A DNA stretch of 64,000 nucleotides from Desulfofarcimen acetoxidans DSM 771. Its GTDB lineage: Bacteria; Bacillota; Desulfotomaculia; Desulfotomaculales; Desulfofarciminaceae. Positions 1 through 8,724 of this stretch are shown in pieces. A program made the translations under genes and the position numbers. Within the stretch, counting starts at the first letter, position 1, and each line of letters opens with the position of its first letter. The DNA lies in the NCBI RefSeq assembly GCF_000024205.1, contig NC_013216.1, forward strand, positions 1,054,001 to 1,118,000, in the 5' to 3' direction. The notes under the pieces are model-generated. The model was not told where the DNA came from and searched no databases. It saw nothing but the letters and a program-made list of their open reading frames with translations.

Positions 1-144
1 TGTTTTGGTCTATGTGAGCAGGGTCCCATAGTTGTTGTCTATCCGGAAAATGTCTGGTACGGTGCAGTTGTACCGGATGATGTGGAGGAAATCATGGATG
101 AACATATAGAAGGTGATAATGTAGTGAAGAGATTGGAGTTGTAG
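1..144 (+). CDS. [2Fe-2S] thioredoxin-like ferredoxin, 3' end only
   Basis: The reading frame is open from the window edge and ends at TAG 142-144, giving 47 residues that begin CFGLCEQGP and include VVYPENVWYGAV. A Cys-x3-Cys pair followed by a Tyr-Pro-x-x-x-Trp-Tyr segment is typical of the C-terminal half of thioredoxin-fold [2Fe-2S] ferredoxins (NuoE-like). This identification is family recognition; the N-terminal cysteine pair lies outside the window. It ends 48 bp before anfO on the same strand, so it is probably an electron-transfer partner in the same nitrogenase-associated operon. Confidence 0.7.
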   Translation, partial: CFGLCEQGPIVVVYPENVWYGAVVPDDVEEIMDEHIEGDNVVKRLEL

Positions 145-192
145 TGCTTGTCCGCTAAAATAAGGGCTGAAGAGCGTTGGGAGGGATAACTT

Positions 193-831
193 ATGTCAAA
201 AAATATAGCCGTGTGTTTGGGCGAAGACGGGAATACAGCCACTCTGTTTGATAAAGGAAAGCTGGTTGTCTATACAAAAAGTGCGGGCAAATGGGAATCC
301 GTCAGGGAGATGGAGCATCATATAGACAGAAGCTTGGGTATGGTTCAATTGCGCCTTAGGATGAAAGAGATTTTGAATTTTTTAAACGGCTGCCAGGTTT
401 TTGCGGGTCTTTCAGTAACGGGTGTGCCCTATTTCGAGTTAGAGAAGCAAAAAATCAGTATCTGGGAATTTTCCGAAAAGCCTGCCGAATTTTTGGACTA
501 TATATTAGAGAAGGAAGAAGAGGCGGAAATAGAAAATGCAGCGACACAGAAGAAAGATAACATTATTCAAATGACACCGGTAGAGATTGCAGCCGGTTGC
601 TACAGAATTTCTATTAAGGAGATTCAGGAGAAAAATACGGGGATAACATCAAAACAAGTGCTATTGCCATTTTTACGAAAGAGCGCTTTTTATTCCCTGG
701 AGATTATCTGCAACCATATCCCGCCCTGGTTGGAAGCAGAAATGATTGTTGGCAAATTAGAAGGGAATATTGCCAGGACAGGGGAAAATGAGCATACAGT
801 TGTTTTGAGTAAAAAGTGTTGTCCGGTATGA
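193..831 (+). CDS. anfO: AnfO-like Fe-only nitrogenase accessory protein
   Basis: A 212-residue soluble protein with ATG after GGGAGGGATAACTT. The N-terminus (IAVCLGEDGNTATLFDKG), the middle (VFAGLSVTGVPYFELEK followed by ISIWE and PAEFLDYILE) and the length match my recollection of the AnfO family, which is found beside Fe-only (anf) nitrogenase genes; its biochemical role is poorly defined. It ends in KKCCPV, so a Cys pair sits at the extreme C-terminus. The ferredoxin-like gene just upstream supports a nitrogenase context, but the structural genes anfHDGK would lie to the left of the window. A terminator follows at 867-897. A generic hypothetical is the alternative. Confidence 0.7.
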   Translation: MSKNIAVCLGEDGNTATLFDKGKLVVYTKSAGKWESVREMEHHIDRSLGMVQLRLRMKEILNFLNGCQVFAGLSVTGVPYFELEKQKISIWEFSEKPAEFLDYILEKEEEAEIENAATQKKDNIIQMTPVEIAAGCYRISIKEIQEKNTGITSKQVLLPFLRKSAFYSLEIICNHIPPWLEAEMIVGKLEGNIARTGENEHTVVLSKKCCPV

Positions 832-866
832 GAGCAGAATTATGATATTTATTAAGGGATATTTAT

Positions 867-897
867 AACGCTATTGGGTAACTAAATAGCGTTTTTT
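867..897 (+). terminator. Rho-independent terminator after anfO
   Basis: The inverted repeat AACGCTATT (867-875) and AATAGCGTT (885-893) forms a 9-bp stem, followed by a T-run to 897. It closes the left-edge operon and, with weaker symmetry, could also serve the convergent EAL gene. Confidence 0.85.
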
Positions 898-945
898 ATT
901 TCGTGGAGATTATAAATTTTACATATATTGCCGTTATGTTTTTTG

Positions 946-2187
946 TTACTCAAAATCAGTGATAATATCCGCGCATAAAATATAATTATTGTCTTTTACT
1001 TGAAACAGAGTGGAAATTGTCACACACAGGTTACCGGAAGCCATGGAAATATATGGTTCTGTAAAAAAATAATCTGATCCTGAGTCTTTTAATAAATAAT
1101 AATACTTTTTAAAAGAATGATCGGTTCCCTGAGCAGCGGGTCGAAAAATAGATACTCTGCGTTTGAAAAGTTTGCTGTCATTGCATACTGTGTTGCTTAT
1201 TTGCACTCCTTGTTCATTGAGAATATATATGCAATCCATAATAGGATAGTTGGATATTATTTCTGATAGTTTTGCATTTATATCCTTTGTATCAATACTA
1301 TCCATATGGGCTAAAATATTACTGGCGATTCTGCGATATTCCATCCTGCGCATTTTGTCAGTTTTAGTTTTTATGATCATGTGGTTCTTGAATTTATTCG
1401 CCAGCAGTCTGATTTTGTCTTTGTAGTCATTATTAGTACACAGAATATTAACACTTGGTTTGTCAAAATAATAACCCTGCAACATATCTGCTCCCAGTTC
1501 TAAGGCACAAATTGATTCATCTTCTCCTTCAATACCCTCAGCTACAACCAGCGCACCTATTTTTTTAGCAAGGTTGACCAGTGATTTAAAAACTTCCTGC
1601 TTGTGAAATTCCTTATTTATATTCCTGATTAAAAAGGCATCCAGTTTTAGAAGGTCTGGTTTTACCAGGGATATTCTATTCAAATTTGAGTGTCCTGAAC
1701 CAATATCATCCAAAGCGATTATAAAACCATAGTTTTTATAATTATTAATAAATTTATCAAGTTCCTTTAGATTATTAGCTTCAGATTCTTTAATTTCAAT
1801 TACTATTCTTTGTGGGTCTACATTAAAACAGCGAACCATATTTAGCAAATTGCCGGAACCAACTACACCTTTGTCAATTATTGTAGTATCAAAATTAAGA
1901 AAGAGAAGGCTGTTTTTTACTTTTTGCTGTACCAGTTTAAAATTGGCTAAGGCTAGTTTTCTGCATAATCTGTCTAACTCCAGAGTTAACTGTTGTTTTG
2001 CTGCGTATTCAAACAGAATGTTTGGGGGAATAATTGTTTTTGTATTAGGATCTATACCCCTGCTCAAGGCCTCAAAACCAATGACTGATCGTTTTCTTAC
2101 AGATAAGATTGGTTGGAAATGTGTTATGATATGTTCTTGTTCAATAATTTTTTTAATGTCAGGGGTATTTATGTCTAAAACAAACAA
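946..2187 (-). CDS. ykuI: EAL-domain cyclic-di-GMP phosphodiesterase, YkuI-like
   Basis: 413 residues, starting at TTG behind GAGGTG. The EAL domain occupies about residues 10-250: FEALSR at 38-43, DDIGSGHSNL at 160-169, KLD at 181-183, AEGIE at 216-220 and QGYYF at 237-241. The metal and catalytic residues of active EAL enzymes (Glu39, Asp160/161, Lys181, Glu217) are all present, so hydrolysis of c-di-GMP to pGpG is likely. The last 160 residues look like a PAS/Cache-type sensing domain, as in Bacillus YkuI, which is about the same length. No transmembrane segment is evident, so it is probably cytoplasmic. It is transcribed away from the nitrogenase tail and lies downstream of asnB on the same strand, with a structured leader between them. 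Confidence 0.85.
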   Translation of the reverse strand: MFVLDINTPDIKKIIEQEHIITHFQPILSVRKRSVIGFEALSRGIDPNTKTIIPPNILFEYAAKQQLTLELDRLCRKLALANFKLVQQKVKNSLLFLNFDTTIIDKGVVGSGNLLNMVRCFNVDPQRIVIEIKESEANNLKELDKFINNYKNYGFIIALDDIGSGHSNLNRISLVKPDLLKLDAFLIRNINKEFHKQEVFKSLVNLAKKIGALVVAEGIEGEDESICALELGADMLQGYYFDKPSVNILCTNNDYKDKIRLLANKFKNHMIIKTKTDKMRRMEYRRIASNILAHMDSIDTKDINAKLSEIISNYPIMDCIYILNEQGVQISNTVCNDSKLFKRRVSIFRPAAQGTDHSFKKYYYLLKDSGSDYFFTEPYISMASGNLCVTISTLFQVKDNNYILCADIITDFE

Positions 2188-2508
2188 AAATATGCACCTC
2201 AGTTTTCAACAAATTAAGCATAGTTAACGAAAAGAGATAAATAGAAGGTTAAAGGATTTAAAAAATAAAAAAGGTCTCGCCGAATGAACGACCAGACTCC
2301 ATTGCCTAATTTCTGCATCACCGTTAATGCAAATATTTTTTCTATTTATAAAATTATACACATAAGCTGTTTAAAATACAAGAAAAATTATGTTGAATGG
2401 TTTATTTTTATTATCTTTTGATTTACATTTGCTATATATATCGCTTAAATATTTTACAATCTGTCTTAAATTATTGCGTTTGGTTTAATATTTAGATATT
2501 AAAACACT
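2188..2508 (-). promoter_or_regulatory. Intergenic leader of the EAL gene with terminator/attenuator hairpin
   Basis: This 321-bp gap has no gene. On the minus strand, GTCT-G-GTCG and CGGC-G-AGAC (about 2276-2300) form an 8-bp stem with one internal G.G mismatch and a TTCATT loop, followed by CTTTTTTATTTTTT. A second small hairpin (TGCAT/ATGCA) lies at about 2313-2331. The T-tracted hairpin can act as the asnB terminator or, if a promoter lies at 2340-2500, as an attenuator in the EAL leader. The rest is AT-rich. The conserved core of the c-di-GMP-I riboswitch is not present. Confidence 0.55.
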
Positions 2509-4353
2509 TTAGCAAATACTGATTTTGTACTCTTTCAACCAAGAATTTACCTGTATCAAATAGGCAAAAAGCTGCGGCCCGGTCATAAGCTGGCCGAACC
2601 AGGGCCTGTCAAATGCATCTCCTTCTTGCTGAGCCAGCTTGCGTATGGCATTTATATTGATTAATGGCAGCAAAGGTGAGTTTGCGTCATCCAGTATTTG
2701 CAGCAGTTTGCTTCGTACAGCTGCCGTATAAGCCGGGTTGTGGGTTTTGGGATAAGGGCTTTTACGCCTTTCCAGCACATCACCGGGCAAAATTCCGGTA
2801 AGAGCCCTGCGCAAAAGTCCTTTTTCTCTATTACCGTGGTTTTTTATAGCCCATGGAATATTCCAGACATATTCTACTAAACGATGATCGCAGAAAGGTA
2901 CTCGGACTTCCAATCCCGTGGCCATGCTCATGCGGTCCTTGCGGTCAAGCAAGGTAGTCATAAACCAGGTGATATTCAGGTAACATATTTCGCGTAACCT
3001 GGCTTCCAGAGGTTCTTCACCTGGCAGTACCGGTGTTTTGGCCAGTGTTTCCTGATACCTGTCAGAAATGTATTCTTCCGGTTTCATTAATTCCAGCAGT
3101 TCCGGGGAGAATATACTCATACGATCTTTAAGGGATCTGGACCAGGGAAAGGTAGTGGCGTTAATAGCCTCCTGGTTATGAAACCAGGGATACCCTCCGA
3201 ATACTTCATCCGCGCACTCACCTGATAGCGCTACTGTAGCTTCCTTTTTAATTGCCTGGCAGAATAAGAGCAAAGAAGAATCAACATCTGCCATACCCGG
3301 TAAATCCCTGGCCAGCATGGCTTGTTCCAGCGAATTTACTAATTCTATAGTCTCTAATTCAATATTATGATGGTTTGTGTTAAATTGCCGGGACATCCTG
3401 TATACCCAGTGACTATCGGAATTAGGTTGAAAATGACTGGGACGGAAGTGCTGATCATTGCCAACATAGTCAACGGAGTAAGTGTTGAGCTTTCCTAATG
3501 AGGATTGTTTGAAAGCAGCTGAAGCAACGGCGGTTATGGCGCTGGAGTCTAATCCTCCCGACAACAGTGTGCAAACAGGAACATCGGAAACCAGCTGTCT
3601 TTCAATGCTGTCAATTACCATTGAGCGAACTTTGCCGGTTGTGGTTTCAAAGTCATCATCGTGAGGTAGGCTTTGCAGTGACCAGTATTTATGTGTGTAT
3701 AGACCTGCTTGGTTATAGATTAAAAAATAACCGGGTTTAAGTTCATAAATATTGCGAAAAACACCGTGCCCGGGTGTTCTGGCCGGTCCCATAACGAAAA
3801 TTTCGGCCAACCCCTCGCTGTTCACCTCCGCTTTGATGGCCGGGTGGGTTAATAGGGCTTTTAGCTCGGAGCCAAATATAAGTGCGTTTCCCTTGCGGGT
3901 GTAAAACAGAGGCTTTACTCCCATTCTATCACGTGCCATAAATAAACTTTGCTCGGCTTCATTCCAAACGGCGAAGGCATAAATGCCGTTCAGGTAATCA
4001 ACGCAGCCTGTACCCCACTCGATGTATGACAGTAAAAGAGCCTCCGTATCCGAGTGGCTCTGAAAGATATGCCCCCTGCTTTCTAATTCCCGCCTCAATT
4101 CAGGTGTATTATAAAGTTCCCCGTTATATATTATGACGTATTCGTGTTGGCAGTAACGGCGGGACATTGGTTGAGCGCCGCCTTCCGGATCTATGACAAT
4201 CAGCCTGCGGTGCGCCAGTGCCGCACAAGTTGAAAACCAGTAACCCTTGTCGTCCGGTCCCCGTTTGGCCAGTGTTTCCGACATTACCTCCAATACATGT
4301 TTCTGTTTTGTAAGATCCTCCGACCAATCTATCCAGCCTGTTATTCCACACAT
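2509..4353 (-). CDS. asnB: asparagine synthetase (glutamine-hydrolysing)
   Basis: 614 residues beginning Met-Cys-Gly-Ile; Cys2 becomes the N-terminal nucleophile of the Ntn glutaminase domain (residues 2-210, with RGPDD at 31-35 and YNGELYN at 76-82). The synthetase domain carries the ATP-pyrophosphatase loop SGGLDSS at 265-271. It transfers glutamine-derived ammonia to aspartate through a beta-aspartyl-AMP intermediate in the cytosol. The C-terminal half includes DRKDRMSMA and EVRVPFCDHRLVEY, conserved in AsnB. The length is normal for the Bacillus AsnB/AsnO type. The start is preceded on the minus strand by GGAGGGATGTAATTAG. It is expressed opposite to nadE, with a 550-bp divergent gap. Confidence 0.95.
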   Translation of the reverse strand: MCGITGWIDWSEDLTKQKHVLEVMSETLAKRGPDDKGYWFSTCAALAHRRLIVIDPEGGAQPMSRRYCQHEYVIIYNGELYNTPELRRELESRGHIFQSHSDTEALLLSYIEWGTGCVDYLNGIYAFAVWNEAEQSLFMARDRMGVKPLFYTRKGNALIFGSELKALLTHPAIKAEVNSEGLAEIFVMGPARTPGHGVFRNIYELKPGYFLIYNQAGLYTHKYWSLQSLPHDDDFETTTGKVRSMVIDSIERQLVSDVPVCTLLSGGLDSSAITAVASAAFKQSSLGKLNTYSVDYVGNDQHFRPSHFQPNSDSHWVYRMSRQFNTNHHNIELETIELVNSLEQAMLARDLPGMADVDSSLLLFCQAIKKEATVALSGECADEVFGGYPWFHNQEAINATTFPWSRSLKDRMSIFSPELLELMKPEEYISDRYQETLAKTPVLPGEEPLEARLREICYLNITWFMTTLLDRKDRMSMATGLEVRVPFCDHRLVEYVWNIPWAIKNHGNREKGLLRRALTGILPGDVLERRKSPYPKTHNPAYTAAVRSKLLQILDDANSPLLPLININAIRKLAQQEGDAFDRPWFGQLMTGPQLFAYLIQVNSWLKEYKISIC

Positions 4354-4903
4354 CTAATTACATCCCTCCTGTATAGGTTGAATTTATTTTTGGGTAGAGC
4401 GCGTTTTTGCCTGTTTTCGAATAAAGTTGCCGCAACCCGTGTTTTTTCCCAAAATACCGGATATGAATAGTGATGACGTAAAAAGATATTACAGAATACT
4501 TTCATATATGTATGCATAAATGAAAAAAACAATTTTTTGTTTATATATGTTGTTTGGATAATGTTTTCGGAATATAAAGCAATGTATTTTATATGCAGTA
4601 GATTTATACAGCAGTTTCCCAAATATCTTTTGTAACTATATTATGTTTGGTGACGGTGTATGGTGCAATATTTACAGTTTAAAAGAGCAAGTGACAGGAG
4701 ATGTTCCGGTAAGCATGCAACATAAAAAGGAGTATTTGTTTTAGGAAAACCATGACTTTAAACCCTTTCCAACACAGGCAAGTCTCAGCATCCGTCGAAC
4801 TGGCGGTTGCTCATTTAGGGACGGTTTTGTATAATAAATTAAGCAATCATGCCTTTAGTTTTGAAAATATTCTTAATTATACTTTAGCGGGGAGGAGCAC
4901 TTG
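4354..4903. other. Divergent intergenic region asnB/nadE
   Basis: No supported gene in 550 bp. The half next to asnB is very AT-rich. The nadE-proximal part holds a sigma-A-like promoter (4807-4835). Short open frames here have neither ribosome sites nor recognisable products. No promoter for asnB could be fixed by eye. Confidence 0.5.
4807..4835 (+). promoter_or_regulatory. Sigma-A-type promoter for nadE
   Basis: TTGCTC (4807-4812), a 17-bp spacer and TATAAT (4830-4835) lie about 70 bp upstream of the nadE start. The -10 and the spacing are ideal and the -35 is a 4/6 match. Confidence 0.55.
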
Positions 4904-6580
4904 TTGAAAATAGCCTTGGCACAGATTAACCCTACTATAGGTGACTTAACAGGTAACTCTGCAAAAATAAAACAATATTTAAATAAGGCTTTGCAAGCCG
5001 GGGTTGATTTAATGATTTGCCCGGAATTGGCGGTAACCGGTTATCCGCCCAAGGATCTTTTATATCGCAAGGAATTTTTGCGGGAAGTTAATCAAGTGGT
5101 TGAAAGAGATATTTTGCCTTGTACCGGTGATATCGGCTTAATTTTAGGCGTGCCGGTGGAGGGTGACGGTGAGGACGATTTGTATAATTCAGCCATTGTT
5201 ATGGAAAACGGTAAGATTATAAGCCTGCATGATAAGACGCTGCTTCCCAACTATGATGTTTTTGACGAAAAGAGATATTTTAAACCCGGTTTAATCAGAA
5301 TGCCGCTGCATTTCAGGGATTTGGTTTTGGGTGTGACCATTTGCGAGGATATTTGGAATGATAAAGATTATTGGCCAAGACAAAAGTATGCCGTTGACCC
5401 GGTTCAGGAGCTGGCAGACCGTGGGATAGAGATAATAATAAATATTGCTGCATCCCCTTACCATTATGGGAAGCAAAACTTGCGTATGCAAATAATGCAG
5501 CAGTTAGCAAAAAAATACCGACTGCATATTATTTATGTCAACCAGGTGGGCGGTAATGACGAACTTATTTTTGATGGCTGCAGTATGGTTGTCAATAAGC
5601 ATGGCCAGGTAGTGAGGAAAGCTAAAAGTTTTGCCGAAGATTTTCTGGTTTTTGAAATCGACGATTTACGGGAAAAGGAATCAGTATCCGAAAAATTTTT
5701 CCCGGCTGCCGGTCAAACTCAGCTCCATGAAGCCGGAGAGGAAAACATTGCTTCCGTGCACGACGCGCTTGTTTTGGGAATAAGAGATTATATCGGTAAA
5801 ATTGGTTTTAATAAAGCCCTGATTGGTTTAAGCGGCGGCATTGATTCAGCTGTTACCGCGGCGCTGGCCGTAGCTGCCCTGGGGAAAGAGAATGTGTTGG
5901 GCGTGGCTATGCCATCCAGGTATTCTTCAGCCGGCAGTAAAAGTGACGCGGAAAAACTGGCGGCTAATCTGGGCATAGATTTCCGGATTATACCCGTAGA
6001 GAGTATATTTGATGTTTTTTTGACTGTATTTAATCAAGGAGCAAACCCGTTAATGGATCTGGCTGAGGAGAATATTCAGGCACGAATTCGTGGCAGTATA
6101 CTCATGTTTCTCTCCAATCGCGAGGACTACTTTGTTCTGACAACCGGCAATAAATCGGAAACCGCTGTCGGTTACTGTACATTATATGGAGATATGTGCG
6201 GTAGTCTGGCTGTTATAGGTGATGTGCCCAAGGTCATGGTCTATGAACTGGCCCGCTATATCAACAGGCAGAATGAAGTTATTCCTGAAACTACAATTAT
6301 CAAAGCGCCTTCTGCCGAGTTGAGACCGGATCAATTGGATCAGGATTCTCTTCCTCCCTACGATATTCTTGATGAAATAATTAGATTATATGTTGAAGAG
6401 GGTAAATCATCGGAGGAAATTGCAGTCTTGGGCTATGAGCCTTTGCTGATAAATAATATTATACGTAAAATCAACGCTGCCGAGTATAAGAGGCAGCAAG
6501 CCGCTCCGACCCTTAGAGTTACCAGCAAGGCTTTTGGCAGCGGGCGGCGCATGCCAATTGTACAGCGTTGGCATAAATGA
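4904..6580 (+). CDS. nadE: glutamine-dependent NAD+ synthetase
   Basis: About 558 residues. The start is placed at the second of two TTG codons (4904), because GGAGGAG at 4891-4897 then has a 6-nt spacing. Residues 1-250 form a nitrilase-type glutaminase: PELAVTGYPP carries the catalytic Glu, LLPNYDVFDE the Lys and TICEDIWND the Cys. Residues from about 290 form the NAD synthase domain with the ATP loop SGGIDS at 310-315. It amidates nicotinic acid adenine dinucleotide, the last step of NAD synthesis. The length and fused layout match glutamine-dependent NadE. The next gene starts 21 bp downstream with its own ribosome site, so cotranscription is likely. Confidence 0.95.
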   Translation: MKIALAQINPTIGDLTGNSAKIKQYLNKALQAGVDLMICPELAVTGYPPKDLLYRKEFLREVNQVVERDILPCTGDIGLILGVPVEGDGEDDLYNSAIVMENGKIISLHDKTLLPNYDVFDEKRYFKPGLIRMPLHFRDLVLGVTICEDIWNDKDYWPRQKYAVDPVQELADRGIEIIINIAASPYHYGKQNLRMQIMQQLAKKYRLHIIYVNQVGGNDELIFDGCSMVVNKHGQVVRKAKSFAEDFLVFEIDDLREKESVSEKFFPAAGQTQLHEAGEENIASVHDALVLGIRDYIGKIGFNKALIGLSGGIDSAVTAALAVAALGKENVLGVAMPSRYSSAGSKSDAEKLAANLGIDFRIIPVESIFDVFLTVFNQGANPLMDLAEENIQARIRGSILMFLSNREDYFVLTTGNKSETAVGYCTLYGDMCGSLAVIGDVPKVMVYELARYINRQNEVIPETTIIKAPSAELRPDQLDQDSLPPYDILDEIIRLYVEEGKSSEEIAVLGYEPLLINNIIRKINAAEYKRQQAAPTLRVTSKAFGSGRRMPIVQRWHK

Positions 6581-6601
6581 TATTTTTCGAGGAGGGGTTA
6601 T

Positions 6602-7666
6602 ATGAAATTCAGTCCCAATGGGTTGGTTACAGGTATAGGCAGTCTTCCTTACTTAAAACCGGAGCCAGCTTTGGAGCTTATTAGGGGGAATATGCCAATA
6701 ATACCGCACTGGCCGCAAATGCCCATGTTAGGTGCTCAGGAGGGATTTGTCTTTCAGTTTCTCAACCCTCTGGTAGAAATGGGCCTTTTGGTGCAAAATG
6801 AAAGGCGAAGTTTTTTTACTACAGGTGCGGAAGACTGGGCAGAGCGTTTAACGGAATTTTATACCGCTTATTTTGCCGCCATGGAAGGGGATGAGGAAGC
6901 CTTATGCCGCTTTGCTTTTCCTCGTTCCTCGGCTAGTGGTTTTTATGCTTTTATAGAGGACATGGAGAAGGACCGGGGGGAGGCGGCTTATCTAAAGGGG
7001 CATTTGGCCGGACCCCTGACCGTGGGCTTTCAACTTTATGATGAGGAGGGCAAGATAGCCTATTACCAGGATCAGTTAAGAGACTTGTTGGTTAAAACGT
7101 TGGCTCTGCATGCCCGCTGGCAAGCTGCGGCTCTGGGTAAACTGGGACTTCCGGTAATGGTCTTTTTAGATGAACCCGGCATAAGAATTCTCGGCCGCTC
7201 TGATTATATCACTGTAACCAGGGAGATGATCCTGGAGGATATCGGCGCTATTTTTTCCGGGATACATGACGGGGGTGCAATGGCGGGGGTACATTCCTGT
7301 GATGCGATAGATTGGGATATTTTATTTGAATCTGATTTAGAAGTGATTAGCTTCGATGCTTTCACATACTTTAATTCTTTTTTGCCTTATACCTCTGGTT
7401 TGAAGAAATTTCTGCAAAGAGGAGGCTGTCTGGCCTGGGGTATCGTGCCTACATCACCCAGAATATGGGATGAAAGTACCGAGAGTCTGGTTGGCCTGTT
7501 AAGCAGTCAGTGGCTGCAGCTTGAGGCAAAGGGTATAAACAGAGAAATGCTTAAAAAACAGGCCTTAATCACTCCTGCCTGCGGTACCGGACTGTTAAAA
7601 GTCGAAGAAGCGGAGGGGATTTACAGTTTTAGCCGGCAGATAGGGGAACAGGTGCGCAGTTTTTAG
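6602..7666 (+). CDS. MetE/UROD-superfamily methyltransferase-like protein
   Basis: 354 residues, ATG after GAGGAGGGG. Landmarks are VTGIGSLPY near residue 10, LDEPG near 195, GVHSCDAIDW near 230 and TPACGTG near 335. The HxC and later Cys pattern is the zinc site of the cobalamin-independent methionine synthase/uroporphyrinogen decarboxylase-like superfamily, which activates a thiol for methyl transfer. It lacks the N-terminal duplicate domain of full MetE (about 750 residues), so it is a MetE C-domain homologue of the kind common in anaerobes and methyl-corrinoid systems. The substrate cannot be told from sequence. It sits between nadE and a PHP phosphatase, without corrinoid protein genes nearby. 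Confidence 0.75.
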   Translation: MKFSPNGLVTGIGSLPYLKPEPALELIRGNMPIIPHWPQMPMLGAQEGFVFQFLNPLVEMGLLVQNERRSFFTTGAEDWAERLTEFYTAYFAAMEGDEEALCRFAFPRSSASGFYAFIEDMEKDRGEAAYLKGHLAGPLTVGFQLYDEEGKIAYYQDQLRDLLVKTLALHARWQAAALGKLGLPVMVFLDEPGIRILGRSDYITVTREMILEDIGAIFSGIHDGGAMAGVHSCDAIDWDILFESDLEVISFDAFTYFNSFLPYTSGLKKFLQRGGCLAWGIVPTSPRIWDESTESLVGLLSSQWLQLEAKGINREMLKKQALITPACGTGLLKVEEAEGIYSFSRQIGEQVRSF

Positions 7667-7735
7667 TTCCATCAAAGCCAATAATGGGTTTTGTGCTATC
7701 TCCTTAGTTCTAAACCCTGTATAGGAAGTGAAATA

Positions 7736-8548
7736 ATGAAATTTCCTGCAGACTATCACCTGCATACTATGCGTTGCGGGCATGCCTCGGGAAGCATTGA
7801 AGAATATTTAAAAACAGCGCGGGAGCTTGGACTGGTGGAGGTGGGTTTTTCCGATCACCTGCCCTTATATTTTCTGCCAACGGAGCAAAGAGAAGCGGGG
7901 TTGGCGATGGATGAATCGGAATTAGCTGATTATTTTGGTGATGTCATCCGGGCCCGACTGGCTTTTCCTGACTTAACTGTCAAGCTGGGTATAGAAGCTG
8001 ATTATATGCCGGGAATGGAGAACCAGTTGGTAAATGTTTTAAAAGACATGCCACTGGATTATGTACTGGGTTCGGTGCATTATATTGACGGGTGGGGATT
8101 TGATAATCCTGATTACATTTCTCAATATGACAGTATGGATATTGAGAAGCTTTACCGGCGTTATTTCCAGCTGTTAAAACAGGCTGCTCTTTCAGGTATA
8201 TTTGATATATTGGCGCATCCTGATTTAATTAAGAAATTTGGCTACTTTCCGGCGCGGGATATGACTCAGGTTTATGAGGATACTGTTCAAGCCATTCATG
8301 CAAGCAATGTTTGTATTGAGGTAAATACAGCCGGTTTAAGAGTTCCTGCCCGTGAAATATACCCGACAGAGGAGTTTTTGCAGCTTTGCTGCCGGTACGG
8401 TGTGCCCGTAACTCTGGGTTCCGATGCTCACAAACCCGAGCAGGTTGGTTGGGGCTTTGCTGAAGCAGTGAAGTTGCTGAAAAAAGTCGGTTATCGTGAA
8501 ACAGTGCTATTTACAGAGCGGCAGCGCAAGTTTATAGCTTTGGAATAA
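7736..8548 (+). CDS. hisK: histidinol-phosphatase, PHP family
   Basis: 270 residues. ATG 7736 is chosen because AGGAAGTG precedes it; the frame is open further upstream but has no ribosome site. The N-terminal DYHLHTMRCGHA is the first metal-binding PHP motif, followed by FSDHLPLY, GIEADYMP, LGSVHYIDGW, DILAHPDL and LGSDAHKPEQVG, which together give the trinuclear metal site of HisJ/HisK-type enzymes. The expected reaction is L-histidinol phosphate to L-histidinol. No other his genes are in the window, so a broader PHP phosphoesterase role is possible. Confidence 0.85.
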   Translation: MKFPADYHLHTMRCGHASGSIEEYLKTARELGLVEVGFSDHLPLYFLPTEQREAGLAMDESELADYFGDVIRARLAFPDLTVKLGIEADYMPGMENQLVNVLKDMPLDYVLGSVHYIDGWGFDNPDYISQYDSMDIEKLYRRYFQLLKQAALSGIFDILAHPDLIKKFGYFPARDMTQVYEDTVQAIHASNVCIEVNTAGLRVPAREIYPTEEFLQLCCRYGVPVTLGSDAHKPEQVGWGFAEAVKLLKKVGYRETVLFTERQRKFIALE

Positions 8549-8590
8549 GAGCACAGCTTGCCAGGGATAATAAAATAGCAATGGTATAGC

Positions 8591-8618
8591 TTGCTTCCTT
8601 AGTCAAAAATGGTATAAT
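8591..8618 (+). promoter_or_regulatory. Sigma-A-type promoter for the amidotransferase gene
   Basis: TTGCTT (8591-8596), a 16-bp spacer and TATAAT (8613-8618). Transcription would start near 8625, giving a leader of about 105 nt that contains the hairpin at 8646-8682 and repeat copy D. Confidence 0.55.
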
Positions 8619-8645
8619 GGATATATAAAAATATTTGACAATGTT

Positions 8646-8682
8646 GTCCTGACCGTTTTCCAGCGGTGAGGACTTTTGTTTT
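8646..8682 (+). terminator. Terminator-like hairpin in the leader of the amidotransferase gene
   Basis: GTCCT-G-ACCG (8646-8655) pairs with CGGT-G-AGGAC (8664-8673) with one G.G mismatch, and TTTTGTTTT follows. It lies between the probable promoter (8591-8618) and the gene at 8730, so it may attenuate that gene. If the promoter call is wrong, it is simply the terminator of the nadE-hisK run. Confidence 0.6.
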
Positions 8683-8690
8683 ATTCAAGG

Positions 8691-8724
8691 AAATTATGCT
8701 TATGATTTAAAAGAAGAGGAGGTT
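8691..8724 (+). repeat. Intergenic repeat, copy D (core only)
   Basis: AAATTATGCTTAT at 8691-8703, identical to the cores at 15602, 36927 and 40444. It begins 8 bp after the T-tract of a terminator-like hairpin. The right half seen in the other copies is not conserved; a Shine-Dalgarno sequence takes its place. Confidence 0.5.

Noticed and set aside
2188-2508. c-di-GMP riboswitch before the EAL gene
   Set aside because: Neither the c-di-GMP-I core nor the c-di-GMP-II core was found, only generic hairpins.
4341-4622. 93-residue minus-strand frame overlapping the asnB start
   Set aside because: Overlaps the asnB start in another frame and lies in AT-rich intergenic DNA with no ribosome site; composition looks random.
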